Shown here in pieces: positions 1 to 8,771 of a stretch of DNA of 37,219 bases (its first letter is position 1; each line of letters starts with the position of its first letter). This DNA comes from CAZBUB01 sp964494985 (GTDB lineage: Bacteria; Desulfobacterota; Desulfovibrionia; Desulfovibrionales; Desulfothermaceae). A program made the translations under genes and the position numbers. The stretch spans positions 1 to 37,219 of the forward strand of contig CAZBUB010000027.1 of NCBI GenBank assembly GCA_964494985.1, given 5' to 3'. The notes under the pieces were generated by a model, which was not told where the DNA came from, did no database searches, and was given only the letters and a program-made list of their open reading frames with translations.

Positions 1-116
1 CTAGTACTGTTTTAGCTGGTGGAATTGGGGATAGCCGCAATCCGCTCAAGAATCCGTGCTGGATGAGTCTGGTCCGGACAGGCTTTGCCAAAACCTTTTA
101 AGCAAAAGGGGGGTCT

Positions 117-371
117 ATGTTTAAGGGCATGTATCCGATTTTCTGGGTGGGCATTGTTTTTATGTACGGCTTTGCCCTGTTTTCCATGATGGTGGAGATG
201 ATTACCAACACGGGTACTGTGCATTATCAGGTGGGGGGCATACCTGTGCCCTTTATCTATGTGATGTTCCTTATGACTTGGATAGTGCCCATGGCAGTGG
301 CCTTGCTCTGGTGGTGGGCTCCCAAGAAAGCCAAAGAGAAACGCGATCAAGAACAGGGCAAGGAGGGTTAA
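117..371 (+). CDS. Small two-helix membrane protein upstream of the symporter
   Basis: An 84-residue protein with two clear hydrophobic segments (about residues 6-28 and 46-66, the second ending in a run of tryptophans) followed by a strongly charged, lysine-rich tail that should face the cytoplasm. The ATG is preceded by a purine-rich AAGGGGGG ribosome site. It ends 3 nt before the symporter start, so the two are almost certainly translated together. Small membrane partners often accompany SSS-family symporters (the DUF4212, DUF485 and DUF3311 types). I cannot assign this one to a specific family by eye. A role as accessory subunit of the transporter is inferred from position and size. Confidence 0.82.
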   Translation: MFKGMYPIFWVGIVFMYGFALFSMMVEMITNTGTVHYQVGGIPVPFIYVMFLMTWIVPMAVALLWWWAPKKAKEKRDQEQGKEG

Positions 372-374
372 GAC

Positions 375-1991
375 ATGGAATACATCGGATCTGTACATCC
401 TCTGGTTATCCTGTTTGCTGTGGCCTATTTCGCAGTGATTTTCGGCATAGGCTGGTATACCCGCAAGGCTGCCGCAAGTCCCATGGAATATACCGTGGCC
501 GGCCGCAGCGTGGGCTCTTTTATTAATGGCGCAGGCTTGGCAGCCTCCTTTTTGTCTCCAGCCAGCTTTCTGGGCTTGCCAGCCTTTATCTTCCTCCTGG
601 GCTATCCCTTCTGGTGGGCTTTGGCCGGGATCATCATGGGTATGCCCCTGGCAGCGCTTTTAACCGCTGGGCCTTTGCGCAAGTATGCCCCGGTGTCCTT
701 CACTGACTACTATGCGGATCGCTATGAGAGCGAGAAATGGGGCCGGGCTGTGACCAGCTTTCCGGTGATCATTACTGGAATCCTGTATATTACCCTGTCC
801 TTGGTGGGCACTGCCCTGTTCATGATGGCTATCCTGCAGATACCCTATTTCTGGTCCCTTGTCATCGGGACTGCCGCGGTGCTCTTTTACGTCTACATGG
901 GCGGCATGGTGGCTACCACCTGGGCCACAGGGCTGCAGGGTATCATCATGACCATAGCCGCGGTGGTCGTGGCTATCATTATAATCGTCAATTTTGGTGG
1001 GTTCGGGGGCCTGGCTGAGGCCATAGAGAACAATAACCCCAAGTTCTGGCTGCCCCCGCAGTCCACTGAAGGGGCTGCACATCCCATCATGAGCATCTGG
1101 ACGGGTATGGTCAGCTTCTTCTTTGTCTGGCACTACGGCTTTTCCACTATGCCCTACTCAGTGGTTAAGTTCTTCACCGCCATGGACATCAACTCCGCTA
1201 GACTGGCCACTTTCTGGAGCGCTTTTTTCGGCGGGCTGATGTACATGGGCCTGATCGTGATCGGCAGTGCCGCCCGAGTGGTCCTGGAGCAATTGCATCC
1301 AGCCATGCAAGCAGAAGGTGTGGACAGTGCTGTGGGCGTGTTGGGCTATCTGCAGGAATACTACGCCACCGGTGCGGCTGCGATCACAGACTACTCTATG
1401 ATCGCCACCACCCAGGCCCTGGGCCAGCCCTGGCTTTTGGGTGTGCTCTGCGCTGGAGGCCTGGCAATCTGCATGTCCACGGTTTCAGCCTGGACTGTGG
1501 TGATGCAGGTGGTACTGGGTAGAGACTGGATGATCAAGATCCTGGGCAGCAAGTGGGCCCAGGACAACCAGGTCAAGGCCATGCAGATGTGGCTGGTGAT
1601 TATTCTAGTCCTCTGCTTTTTGCTGGCCATTAGGCCTCCAGGCATGGTCCTGGATCTCTCAGGTTGGGCATTCGTGATGATCGTTGCCTCCTGCGGACCG
1701 GGCTTGATCCTGGGTGTCTGGTGGGACAAGGCCACTACCACGGCCCATATCTCCACTTCCCTGATATTTACTGTCTTGACCGTGGTTAGCTGGTTGTACG
1801 CTAATATTGTCCTGGGCAGCCCGCACTGGTTCTTCCTGGGTGAGCAGATCTTCGGCTTCAAGGTCCCGACGGGACACCAGGTCTACTGGGTGCCACTGGC
1901 CTTTATCTTCTTCATCGTGGTCTCTTTATTGAGCAAGCAGAACAGTCCGGAGACAGTGCGCAAGTACTCCACCGAGCTGCGCTATGACTAG
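375..1991 (+). CDS. Sodium:solute symporter (SSS family, ActP-like)
   Basis: 538 residues of almost continuous membrane helices, about 13 segments, matching the usual length and fold of SSS transporters. N-terminal residues carry the family pattern of a GRSVG turn, a SFLSPASFLG helix and a GYPFWWALAG segment. The middle has the GGMVATTWATGLQG motif seen in ActP and related organic-acid symporters. SSS proteins couple uptake of a solute to Na+ (or H+) across the inner membrane. Acetate or another short organic acid is the most likely substrate, from the ActP resemblance and the acetyl-CoA hydrolase and cNMP/CBS/DUF294 genes nearby. The exact substrate cannot be read from sequence. The protein ends in a short polar tail just before a palindrome that may terminate the transcript. 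Confidence 0.9.
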   Translation: MEYIGSVHPLVILFAVAYFAVIFGIGWYTRKAAASPMEYTVAGRSVGSFINGAGLAASFLSPASFLGLPAFIFLLGYPFWWALAGIIMGMPLAALLTAGPLRKYAPVSFTDYYADRYESEKWGRAVTSFPVIITGILYITLSLVGTALFMMAILQIPYFWSLVIGTAAVLFYVYMGGMVATTWATGLQGIIMTIAAVVVAIIIIVNFGGFGGLAEAIENNNPKFWLPPQSTEGAAHPIMSIWTGMVSFFFVWHYGFSTMPYSVVKFFTAMDINSARLATFWSAFFGGLMYMGLIVIGSAARVVLEQLHPAMQAEGVDSAVGVLGYLQEYYATGAAAITDYSMIATTQALGQPWLLGVLCAGGLAICMSTVSAWTVVMQVVLGRDWMIKILGSKWAQDNQVKAMQMWLVIILVLCFLLAIRPPGMVLDLSGWAFVMIVASCGPGLILGVWWDKATTTAHISTSLIFTVLTVVSWLYANIVLGSPHWFFLGEQIFGFKVPTGHQVYWVPLAFIFFIVVSLLSKQNSPETVRKYSTELRYD

Positions 1992-2022
1992 GGGCTTGAA
2001 AAGCTAAAGGCCAAGCAGGCTA

Positions 2023-2058
2023 CTAAAGGGGTGCTCCTGTACAGGAGCACCCCTTTAG
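2023..2058. terminator. Perfect 36-bp palindrome after the symporter gene
   Basis: The arm CTAAAGGGGTGCTCCTGT is followed immediately by its exact reverse complement, giving an 18-bp stem (in practice about 16 bp with a 4-nt loop). It lies 32 nt after the symporter stop. The following bases (CTTATAATAG) contain no real T-run, so it is not a textbook rho-independent terminator. It may attenuate read-through into the next gene, protect the 3' end of the symporter mRNA, or be a protein site. Confidence 0.55.
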
Positions 2059-2118
2059 CTTATAATAGCGAAGTAAACTGTGCAAAACTTTGCCGGATTC
2101 ACACAGTTAGGAGGTCAA

Positions 2119-2424
2119 ATGAGCGAGGAAAAAACAGAGCATTATTTGGATGTCAAACTAGGGCCAAATAAGTATCGCCGCTATTATTTCCAAAGCGAAA
2201 AGGAAAAGTGGCAGTGGCAGCGCATGCACAAAAAAAGCAAGCTCTATATCCCCTACTTCCTGCTGGGAATTTGTATAAATTTTGGCCTCTATTTTTCTGG
2301 AGTAGATCTGTCCCAGAATGTGGTCCTGGGTGGAGTGGTAGGTTTGGGCCTGCCTTTAGCCAGCATGTATGTGTTTTCTGAGTTGCATTTCAGGATATGG
2401 TACAGATCAAAGCAGGAAGGCTAA
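2119..2424 (+). CDS. Small membrane protein of unknown function
   Basis: I chose the ATG at 2119 because GGAGGTC lies just upstream; an upstream in-frame start at 2080 has no ribosome site. The 101-residue product has a charged, tyrosine- and tryptophan-rich N-terminal half (about 1-40), two membrane segments (about 42-59 and 67-87) and a short basic C-terminus. I do not recognise the family. Its place between the symporter and a membrane-bound exonuclease fusion suggests a link to the same transport or sensing block. A short inverted repeat (AACTGTG at 2076, CACAGTT at 2102) abuts the ribosome site and could form a weak leader hairpin. Confidence 0.75.
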   Translation: MSEEKTEHYLDVKLGPNKYRRYYFQSEKEKWQWQRMHKKSKLYIPYFLLGICINFGLYFSGVDLSQNVVLGGVVGLGLPLASMYVFSELHFRIWYRSKQEG

Positions 2425-2525
2425 AGAGATAGGAAATCAAGTTTGGGCCTGGCTGGTTTCTTGCTAGATGTTTGCCGCTTGGAGATGGAAAGGAAACTTT
2501 TGAGCTTAGCTTGGGGTGTTCAAGT

Positions 2526-4484
2526 ATGTCTGGGTGGAATTTAAAAAGGAAATACTGGGTCTTTGTAGTCATTTTCGCCCTTTTATATTCCCTTTTTTTA
2601 GGAGCCATGGTCATATACCTTTGGAGCGAGATGGAGCCGGGGACGCAGGAACAGATCCTGGCCCTGCTTGCGGACAACTTTGGGGCCTTATTTTTGGTGG
2701 GCTTATGTTTTTTTATGGGACAGCTGTTCATGCTTAATGAGATTTTTCACAATTATATCAATCCACTATATAATTTAGAGGAGGAAACGACTCTGATTGT
2801 AAGGGCTAACCCTAAGCACCGTATAAATATCAAGGGCTGCAAGGAGATCCAGGATATCGCCTTGAGTGTGAATTCCTTGGCTGATTCCCTGCAATCGATA
2901 CGGGAAGAGGCCTATCAAAAACAACGGGATCAATTTCATGCCTTGGAAAGGGAACGGGATCTTTATAGAGGCATCTTGAATGATCTGCCTGTTGGGCTGA
3001 TATCCTGCAGTGAAGAAGGGGAGATTTTGGCTTATAATAAGCGGGCCAGTTTAATGTTTACTCCTGCCAGCAAAGAACAAGGCTGCTTTTCTGCCTGCAG
3101 CTTTTTGGGTCTGCGTAAAGGTATCAGTGAGCTTCTGAATCCTGACCTGCTGGATTTCGTCCTGCAGCAGCTCAAGGAGCGGATTGCCTTTTCCGGTGCG
3201 GACAAATCCCTGGATTTTACCTGCAGCAGCCATGAAGACAAATTGCTGTATATGCAGATGGTGCCTTTGTGGAGGGAGCAGCTTTTTTTGGGGTATAATC
3301 TGCTTTGCTATGATTTGGCTGAGCAAGCTGAGCTTTGCCCTGCAGAGGAAAAGCTTCATTTGCTGTGGCCGAAGCAAAATGTGGGCTTGCAGCAGATAAT
3401 GCAGATGGTTAGCAAAGAAGAGGGCTTGGGGTTGTATTCGGAAGGGGCTGTAGAAGAACAACAAATTCTGGCAGACGTGTTCTTGTTAAAGAGGTTGCTT
3501 TCTTTTTTACTGCACAGATGCTGGGACCTGTTCGGTCAAGACAGATTCTCCTACAGGATAGTCAGGCAGGAGGAAGTTTTGGCCTTGCAGATAGTTTTGC
3601 CCCAGAAAGAGATGGATCAAGAATTAATAGAGTTTTGGAGAACATCTCCTCTGGCAGGCTTTGGGGAGCAAGGCAAAGAGATTTTTTTCCAGGATGTTTT
3701 GGATCTGCATAAGCTGGAGCTGGGTCTAGAAGACAGGCAGGACGTTCCAGGGGCACTGCTTTTGCTTCATTTCAATTTGACCCAGCAGGGCTGGGCTGAG
3801 CAGCAATGGGAGATACAACCCAGCAATGGTTTGCAGTTTTCCAGGCTGCAGATTATGGATCAGAAGAAGGAAGGTAATGATCCTCTGGACAGGGACTTAG
3901 CAGACCTGACCTATACTGTGTTTGACACTGAGACCACAGGTATGAATCCCCATGCCGGGGACGAGATAATCTCCATCAGTGCGGTCAGGGTGGTTCATGG
4001 CAGACTGCAGCTGCAAGAGATTTTTGATCAGCTGGTCAACCCCCAAAGACGGATCCCGGCAGAGTCCATCAAGATCCACGGCATAAAGGAGGAGATGGTG
4101 CAGGGACAGCCAGTGATCTCCGAGGTGCTGCCTGTATTTAAAAGGTTTGCTCAAGGCACAGTGCTGGTGGCCCACAATGCCTATTTTGACATGCATTTCC
4201 TGCGGCGAAAGGAAAAGCAGGCTCAGGTCCAGCTGGATAATCCTGTGCTGGATACAGCCCTACTCTCCTGGCTGATTATGCCCCATCAAAAGGATCAAGG
4301 CCTGGATGCTGTGGCCAAGCGACTGGGGGTGCGCATTTACTCCAGGCATACCTCTCTTGGGGATGCCTTGACTGCGGCGGAAATTCTATTAGCCTTACTG
4401 CCCCTTTTGAAGTATAAAGGCATTTCGACTGTGCGCCAGGCCTGCAACGAGACCAAGAAGGTCTTTCCGGATTCAGGCCTGTAG
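2526..4484 (+). CDS. Membrane-anchored PAS/kinase-like protein fused to DnaQ-type 3'-5' exonuclease
   Basis: Two membrane helices (about residues 9-32 and 51-73) are followed by a HAMP-like and helical linker, then a PAS-like domain beginning near residue 143 (RGILNDLPVGLISCSEEGEIL). Next comes a region resembling a degenerate histidine-kinase ATPase module (about 290-440), with no obvious phospho-accepting histidine or glycine-rich ATP lid. The last 190 residues are a DEDDh exonuclease: FDTETTG near 465-471 supplies the first D and E, VAHNAYFD the second D, and the HTSLGDA segment the H and final D. All catalytic residues seem present. I preferred the ATG at 2526, behind a weak GGGG, over a TTG at 2472. 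It converges on the DUF294 gene with only 29 bp between stops; from memory, exonuclease and cNMP/CBS/DUF294 genes neighbour SSS transporters in other proteobacteria. Confidence 0.85.
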   Translation: MSGWNLKRKYWVFVVIFALLYSLFLGAMVIYLWSEMEPGTQEQILALLADNFGALFLVGLCFFMGQLFMLNEIFHNYINPLYNLEEETTLIVRANPKHRINIKGCKEIQDIALSVNSLADSLQSIREEAYQKQRDQFHALERERDLYRGILNDLPVGLISCSEEGEILAYNKRASLMFTPASKEQGCFSACSFLGLRKGISELLNPDLLDFVLQQLKERIAFSGADKSLDFTCSSHEDKLLYMQMVPLWREQLFLGYNLLCYDLAEQAELCPAEEKLHLLWPKQNVGLQQIMQMVSKEEGLGLYSEGAVEEQQILADVFLLKRLLSFLLHRCWDLFGQDRFSYRIVRQEEVLALQIVLPQKEMDQELIEFWRTSPLAGFGEQGKEIFFQDVLDLHKLELGLEDRQDVPGALLLLHFNLTQQGWAEQQWEIQPSNGLQFSRLQIMDQKKEGNDPLDRDLADLTYTVFDTETTGMNPHAGDEIISISAVRVVHGRLQLQEIFDQLVNPQRRIPAESIKIHGIKEEMVQGQPVISEVLPVFKRFAQGTVLVAHNAYFDMHFLRRKEKQAQVQLDNPVLDTALLSWLIMPHQKDQGLDAVAKRLGVRIYSRHTSLGDALTAAEILLALLPLLKYKGISTVRQACNETKKVFPDSGL

Positions 4485-4513
4485 TGCCTGGTGCACTGCA
4501 GCTAAAGTCTTGC

Positions 4514-6421
4514 TTATGCCGGCAGAGCCGTGAATTCGGTACGCAGTTTGTCCTGGGCTGTCCTGATCCTCTTCAAGGCTTCTTTTAGGGCCCGGCGCTC
4601 GATATGGGTCAGATTTTCCAAGGGGAGGAGGTTGGTAGCTGATTTGCCCTGATCCATGACCGCTTTGGCCTGATGGGCGAGCCGCAAGTGCATGAGGAAA
4701 CTATAGGCATAATGCAGCTCCTCGTACTCCCCTTTTTTTAGGATGCCTGCATTGTGAACCTGGGTGAGTCGCTCCTGGGTGTTGGTTTGGGGGCTATTGA
4801 TCTGCAGGGCATAGATGCGGGCGAAGTCCACCACCAAGCGCATGGGGGCTTTCATATCAAGGCCTTTTTCTTTTTGTTTATTGCTTTGCAGGATGAATCC
4901 GCCAAAGAAGTCCAGGGGCAGCTCAAAATATAAGGCATTTTTGGCCATATGCCGGAAAAATGGTCCCCAGTCCTCCAAGGCACGAAACAAAAAGTCCTTG
5001 AGAGCACTGACCAGCTTCTGACTACCGTAGCCCAGCCTGAAATCGAAAAAGATACAGGCCTGCAAAAGGTCCTGGCCTTCTGCGTTGTGGATCCAGCTAA
5101 GGAAATACTCTTGCCACTGGCCCAGGGGCTGGCACCAGGCTGGGTTTTGGGCCATGATATCGTTTTCGCAATAGGCAAAGCCGACTTCGTCCAGCCAGCC
5201 GCAGGTCTTTTGCCCCAGACGCAGGAAGTAATCCTGTACTGCCTGCTTTTCACTCTCCGGCACATCAGAGAAGATAATGGCATTGTCCTGATCTGTTTTC
5301 AGGGTCTGCTCCTTGCGGCCTTCACTGCCCAGGATAAGGAAGGTAAATTCAACTGGTGCAGGGCCTAGCTCCTGCAGCGCAAATTCCACCAGCCTTTCCA
5401 GGATTGCGTCTGACATGGAAGTGATCAGCCCTGTTAAATGCTGGGCCTTAGCCCCACTGTCAATCAAGGATTTGATCAGGTAGGGCTTCTTGGCATGGAT
5501 GCTCTTGATCTGTTCCACGTTTTGGGCGATTTTGATTTGATGCATTATAAAAATTGGAGAAAGTCCTTGGGCCAGGAAGATCTCCTGTTCACTCAATAAA
5601 CCACAGATTCCGTTTTCATTATCCACCGCCAGTTGCTTGATGTGGTGTTGCATCATGAGCAATACTGCTTCATAAACCAGGGTTTGGTCGCTTACGGTGA
5701 TCAAGGGGGAACTCATGATTGCCTGCACTTGGGAATGCCTGGAGATGCCCTGGATAATGACCTTGTCCCGTAGGTCATGGTCGGTGACTATGCCTAGGGC
5801 CTGGCCGTCGTTATCCATGACCAGGACAGCATCGTGATCTGCGGCAGTGATCTTTCCAGCCGCCTCCCTGATGCTGGTCGCTGGAAGGCAGGTGCTGAAA
5901 CTGGGGGAAAGGATGCTGCCCACGGGCTTACTCAGGAAAAAGGGGCCACTGATGTCCTGGGCCTCTTTAGATTTCTTGCTCAGGAAGTCCAGGTAAGGGC
6001 CCTGAATGACCTTGCGGCTGAACTGATTCGCAAAATAGGCGGCGAAATCCTCGTGTCTGGAGCAAAGCTCCAGAAAGCTTTCCTTGGGGATATGCAAAAG
6101 CACCACATCTTCCAGGGTGCGTATTGTTCCTATGGAGAGTCCGTTGTTGAATAATAGGGACAAGGCCCCGTAAATACTTTGTTCTTCCAGGGTGTGGGTG
6201 GAAACGGTTTTGCCTAGCTCGTTTAGGGTATACTCCAGCTTGCCCTGGTGCACCAAAATGACATGGGTCACAAAAGTGGTATCCTGGACAAAGAGAGTCA
6301 TTTTGGGATGATAGTGGGAGGGACTTAAGTGACGAGCCACCTCTTCCAACTCAGCTTCTGGCAGCAGAGAAAAGGGTTCGATGGCTTGCAGGAAATCAAA
6401 AAAAGCGCTTTTGCCTGACAT
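4514..6421 (-). CDS. cNMP-binding/CBS/DUF294 nucleotidyltransferase-like signalling protein
   Basis: A 635-residue soluble protein with four parts: a cyclic-nucleotide-binding-like beta roll (about 10-130), two CBS domains (about 165-290), a DUF294 nucleotidyltransferase domain with the GSEGRKEQTLKTDQDNAII motif (about 367-386), and a helical DUF294 C-terminal domain. The G-S-x-G-R and D-x-D-x elements are the usual nucleotidyltransferase signature, so a catalytic GlnD-like role is possible, though no substrate is known to me. CBS pairs normally bind adenosine nucleotides and report energy state. It lies 39 bp downstream of the acetyl-CoA hydrolase fusion on the same strand and is probably co-transcribed with it. 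A regulatory function for acetate or energy metabolism is inference. Confidence 0.88.
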   Translation of the reverse strand: MSGKSAFFDFLQAIEPFSLLPEAELEEVARHLSPSHYHPKMTLFVQDTTFVTHVILVHQGKLEYTLNELGKTVSTHTLEEQSIYGALSLLFNNGLSIGTIRTLEDVVLLHIPKESFLELCSRHEDFAAYFANQFSRKVIQGPYLDFLSKKSKEAQDISGPFFLSKPVGSILSPSFSTCLPATSIREAAGKITAADHDAVLVMDNDGQALGIVTDHDLRDKVIIQGISRHSQVQAIMSSPLITVSDQTLVYEAVLLMMQHHIKQLAVDNENGICGLLSEQEIFLAQGLSPIFIMHQIKIAQNVEQIKSIHAKKPYLIKSLIDSGAKAQHLTGLITSMSDAILERLVEFALQELGPAPVEFTFLILGSEGRKEQTLKTDQDNAIIFSDVPESEKQAVQDYFLRLGQKTCGWLDEVGFAYCENDIMAQNPAWCQPLGQWQEYFLSWIHNAEGQDLLQACIFFDFRLGYGSQKLVSALKDFLFRALEDWGPFFRHMAKNALYFELPLDFFGGFILQSNKQKEKGLDMKAPMRLVVDFARIYALQINSPQTNTQERLTQVHNAGILKKGEYEELHYAYSFLMHLRLAHQAKAVMDQGKSATNLLPLENLTHIERRALKEALKRIRTAQDKLRTEFTALPA

Positions 6422-6460
6422 AGATTGGGCTCCAAGGTTACGCCTTTTGAAAAAGCTGGG

Positions 6461-8344
6461 CTATCTATCAGGGCTCTTGAAATCAGCCGGAGGCTCCAAT
6501 TGCATGTAGAGTTCCACTTCACCTCCGCTGCCCCTGCTGATTTTGGCCCAAGGGTACCTCTTCTGGAAAACATGGATCATAACTGTATTTTCAGCCAAAA
6601 CTGAGGCAGAGAAGGCCTTATACTTGTTCTCCTTGGCTATGCGCTCTAAAAGCTGTAATAGAAAAAAGCCTATGCCTTGATTCTGATATTCCTCGCGCAC
6701 CACAAAGGCTACTTCAGCCACTTCCTTGTTGGCTTGGGCATAGGAGCCTATAGCTACAATCTCTTTTTTTCTGCCCTTTTGCACCAGTCCTACAAGACTC
6801 ATATTCCTGCGATAGTCCACACTGGCCCATTGGCTCTGCAGCATCTGCCTAGAAAATATTCGCCTGCTGTTAAAGAAGCGGTAATAGATAGTATTTTCCT
6901 GCAGGGAGTAGAAGAAATTCCTGGAAGCGAATTCGTCTGAAGGCAGCAGAGGCCTGAATTCCACGCTCTTGTTTTCTTCCAGCTCCAGATGGGATTTGTA
7001 GTTTTCCAGAAATAGTAAATCTTCCTTGCTGGGGGGCAGCTGGTCTGAGAATATGTAATGTCTTTTTTTGGCCTCGTTAATCAGTTCTTCCCTGAATTTG
7101 GGGTGGGCGATTTGGGTGAGCTCCATGACCCTTTGATAAATGCCTTTACCCTGGAGCTCAGCAATTCCATACTCTGTAACCACGATATCCACGTCGCCTC
7201 TGGTGGTGGCCACGCCAGCGCCTTCGCTTAAATGGGGCACTATTCTGGAGATTTCACCATTTTGCGCGGTGGAGGGCAGAACAATAATGGAAAAACCATT
7301 CCTGGACATAGTGCTGCCTCGAATGAAGTCCACCTGGTCCCCGACACCGCTGTAAAACAGATAGCCCTTGGAGTCAGTGCAAATCTGGCCGGTGAGATCC
7401 ACTTCCAGGGCAGAGCTAATGGAGATCAGATTGTCGTTTCTGGCTATGACATTGGGATCATTGACGAATTCAGAGGAGCGAAAATAGAACATGGGATTGT
7501 CATGCACATAGTTGTAGAGTTCCTTTGAGCCCATGCAAAGCGAGGCAACTACCCGGTCCGGTAGGAAATTTTTTTTGCGGTTGGTGATCACCCTGTGCTT
7601 GAGCAGGGGCAGGAAGCCGTCTGTAATCACCTGGGTATGGATGCCCAAATCTTTCTTGTTATTGAGATAGGTGAGTATTGCGTCAGGCAAGTGACCAAAT
7701 CCCACCTGCAGGGTAGAGCCATCCTCCACTAGCTGGTTGACGTAGCCTGCGATCCTTTCCAGCACTTCCGGGTTCTTGTGTGCTGGCAGGCTTTCCACCA
7801 CGGGCTCCTCATAGGGTACCAAATAGTCTAAGTCATCCACATGCAGGAAGCTGTCTCCCCACGTTCTGGGCATGTTGGGGTTGATCTGGGCGATGACCAT
7901 CTTGGAGTTCTTGGTTCCAGCCAAGGTGATGTCCACGGATATACCCAGACTGCAAAAGCCAAACTTGTCCGGGGGGCTGACCTGGATCAAAGCCACGTCC
8001 AGCTCTATCTGGGATTGGAAAAGCTTAGGTATCTGGGAAAGAAAAGCTGGTATATAGTCTATCTTGCCTTCAAATGCGGCCCTGCGCATGGGCAGGCTGA
8101 TGAAAAAGAGCTTCAGGGAGAATCTGTGCAGGAAATCCTGATTGTCTATATATTGGGCAAAGGTTGAAGAAAGCATCTGATAGATGATTATATCCTGGAT
8201 GGTTCTGTCTTGAACCATGGCCCTGATCAGCATTTGAGGTTCTCCGCAACCGGTACCTACAAATACTAAGCTACCGTTCTTGATTTTTTTTACTGCTTGT
8301 TCAGGGCTCAGGAGCTTTTGGGGACAGAGGCTTTCAAGATCCAT
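6461..8344 (-). CDS. Acetyl-CoA hydrolase/CoA-transferase fused to GNAT acetyltransferase
   Basis: 627 residues in two parts. Residues 1 to about 440 form an acetyl-CoA hydrolase/4-hydroxybutyrate CoA-transferase-type enzyme, with the SALEVDLTGQ stretch, GVGDQVDFIRG and VVTEYGIAELQGKG motifs typical of the C-terminal lobe. Residues about 460-610 form a GNAT N-acetyltransferase domain, recognisable by VAFVVREEYQNQGIGFFLLQLLERIA (V-x-x-x-x-Q-x-x-G-x-G/A acetyl-CoA-binding loop). Such enzymes move CoA between acetyl-CoA and other acids or hydrolyse it. The GNAT part would acetylate an amine, possibly a protein lysine, when acetyl-CoA is abundant. No strong ribosome site is visible before the ATG. 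It leads a two-gene unit with the DUF294 gene and is divergent from the radical SAM gene across an inserted element. Confidence 0.9.
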   Translation of the reverse strand: MDLESLCPQKLLSPEQAVKKIKNGSLVFVGTGCGEPQMLIRAMVQDRTIQDIIIYQMLSSTFAQYIDNQDFLHRFSLKLFFISLPMRRAAFEGKIDYIPAFLSQIPKLFQSQIELDVALIQVSPPDKFGFCSLGISVDITLAGTKNSKMVIAQINPNMPRTWGDSFLHVDDLDYLVPYEEPVVESLPAHKNPEVLERIAGYVNQLVEDGSTLQVGFGHLPDAILTYLNNKKDLGIHTQVITDGFLPLLKHRVITNRKKNFLPDRVVASLCMGSKELYNYVHDNPMFYFRSSEFVNDPNVIARNDNLISISSALEVDLTGQICTDSKGYLFYSGVGDQVDFIRGSTMSRNGFSIIVLPSTAQNGEISRIVPHLSEGAGVATTRGDVDIVVTEYGIAELQGKGIYQRVMELTQIAHPKFREELINEAKKRHYIFSDQLPPSKEDLLFLENYKSHLELEENKSVEFRPLLPSDEFASRNFFYSLQENTIYYRFFNSRRIFSRQMLQSQWASVDYRRNMSLVGLVQKGRKKEIVAIGSYAQANKEVAEVAFVVREEYQNQGIGFFLLQLLERIAKENKYKAFSASVLAENTVMIHVFQKRYPWAKISRGSGGEVELYMQLEPPADFKSPDR

Positions 8345-8512
8345 AGAAATCTGCTTGGCTTGAGCTTGATGTTTGTGCTGTACTGGCAGGGCCTTATAAT
8401 GTAACTTGTTTGAGTTGTCCGTTATTGTGTAGCCTTGCTCAATTTGTAGGATAAGTCAAGCAAATTGGTGAAGCTGGGTCTATTCGCCGTCAGATCCTTT
8501 TTAAGTCCTAGG

Positions 8513-8771
8513 GTATTTATTCACCATCTTCTATGTTCGGATAAGTATTGCCGAGGAAGAAACCAAGGTCCGGGGTTCGGCCCACAGGCTCAAAATGTCT
8601 GAGCGATTTAGAATGCGTTAAGCAAAACTGTGCAAGCTATTTCAACCTCAAAGTCCACCATGATCCTCTGGAAGTTCAAGAGGTCCAATAGCAAACTTTT
8701 GCTTTACGCATTCTTAGGAGCGAGTTTTTTGAGTCCTGTGGGCCGAATCCCCGGACCTGGTGAATAGTTAC
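8513..8771 (-). mobile_element. MITE-like element, copy A (259 bp) with 8-bp target duplication
   Basis: A non-coding element bounded by terminal inverted repeats GTATTTATTCACC (8513) and GTAACTATTCACC (reverse complement of the right end at 8771). It is flanked by a perfect direct repeat GTCCTAGG at 8505-8512 and 8772-8779. Inside are second, longer inverted repeats of roughly 60 bp that start with AGGTCCGGGG and run to the AATGCGT(T)AAGCAAAA block, leaving a unique core of about 70 bp. The same sequence occurs in reverse orientation at 23898-24158, with about 29 differences by hand alignment. No open frame fills it, so it must be mobilised in trans. Ends in GTA(A) with 8-bp duplications fit IS66-type transposition (inference). 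It lies between the divergent acetyl-CoA hydrolase and radical SAM genes. Confidence 0.88.

Noticed and set aside
3..101. An open frame from the left edge to a TAA, which could be the end of an upstream gene
   Set aside because: Only 32 codons are visible, no family is recognisable and the frame could be open by chance.
4483..4497. Small hairpin AGTGC/GCACT between the convergent exonuclease and DUF294 genes
   Set aside because: Only 5 bp of stem and no T-run on either strand; too weak to call a terminator.
8345..8504. A promoter for the acetyl-CoA hydrolase gene in the stretch left of copy A
   Set aside because: Some TTG and TATAA-like hexamers occur on the minus strand but none has good spacing, so no site is called.
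8513..8771. The element copies as REP/RAYT-type repeats or as a CRISPR-like array
   Set aside because: They are long, dispersed, end in shared terminal inverted repeats and have clear 8-bp target duplications, which fits a miniature transposon and not short REP units or arrays.
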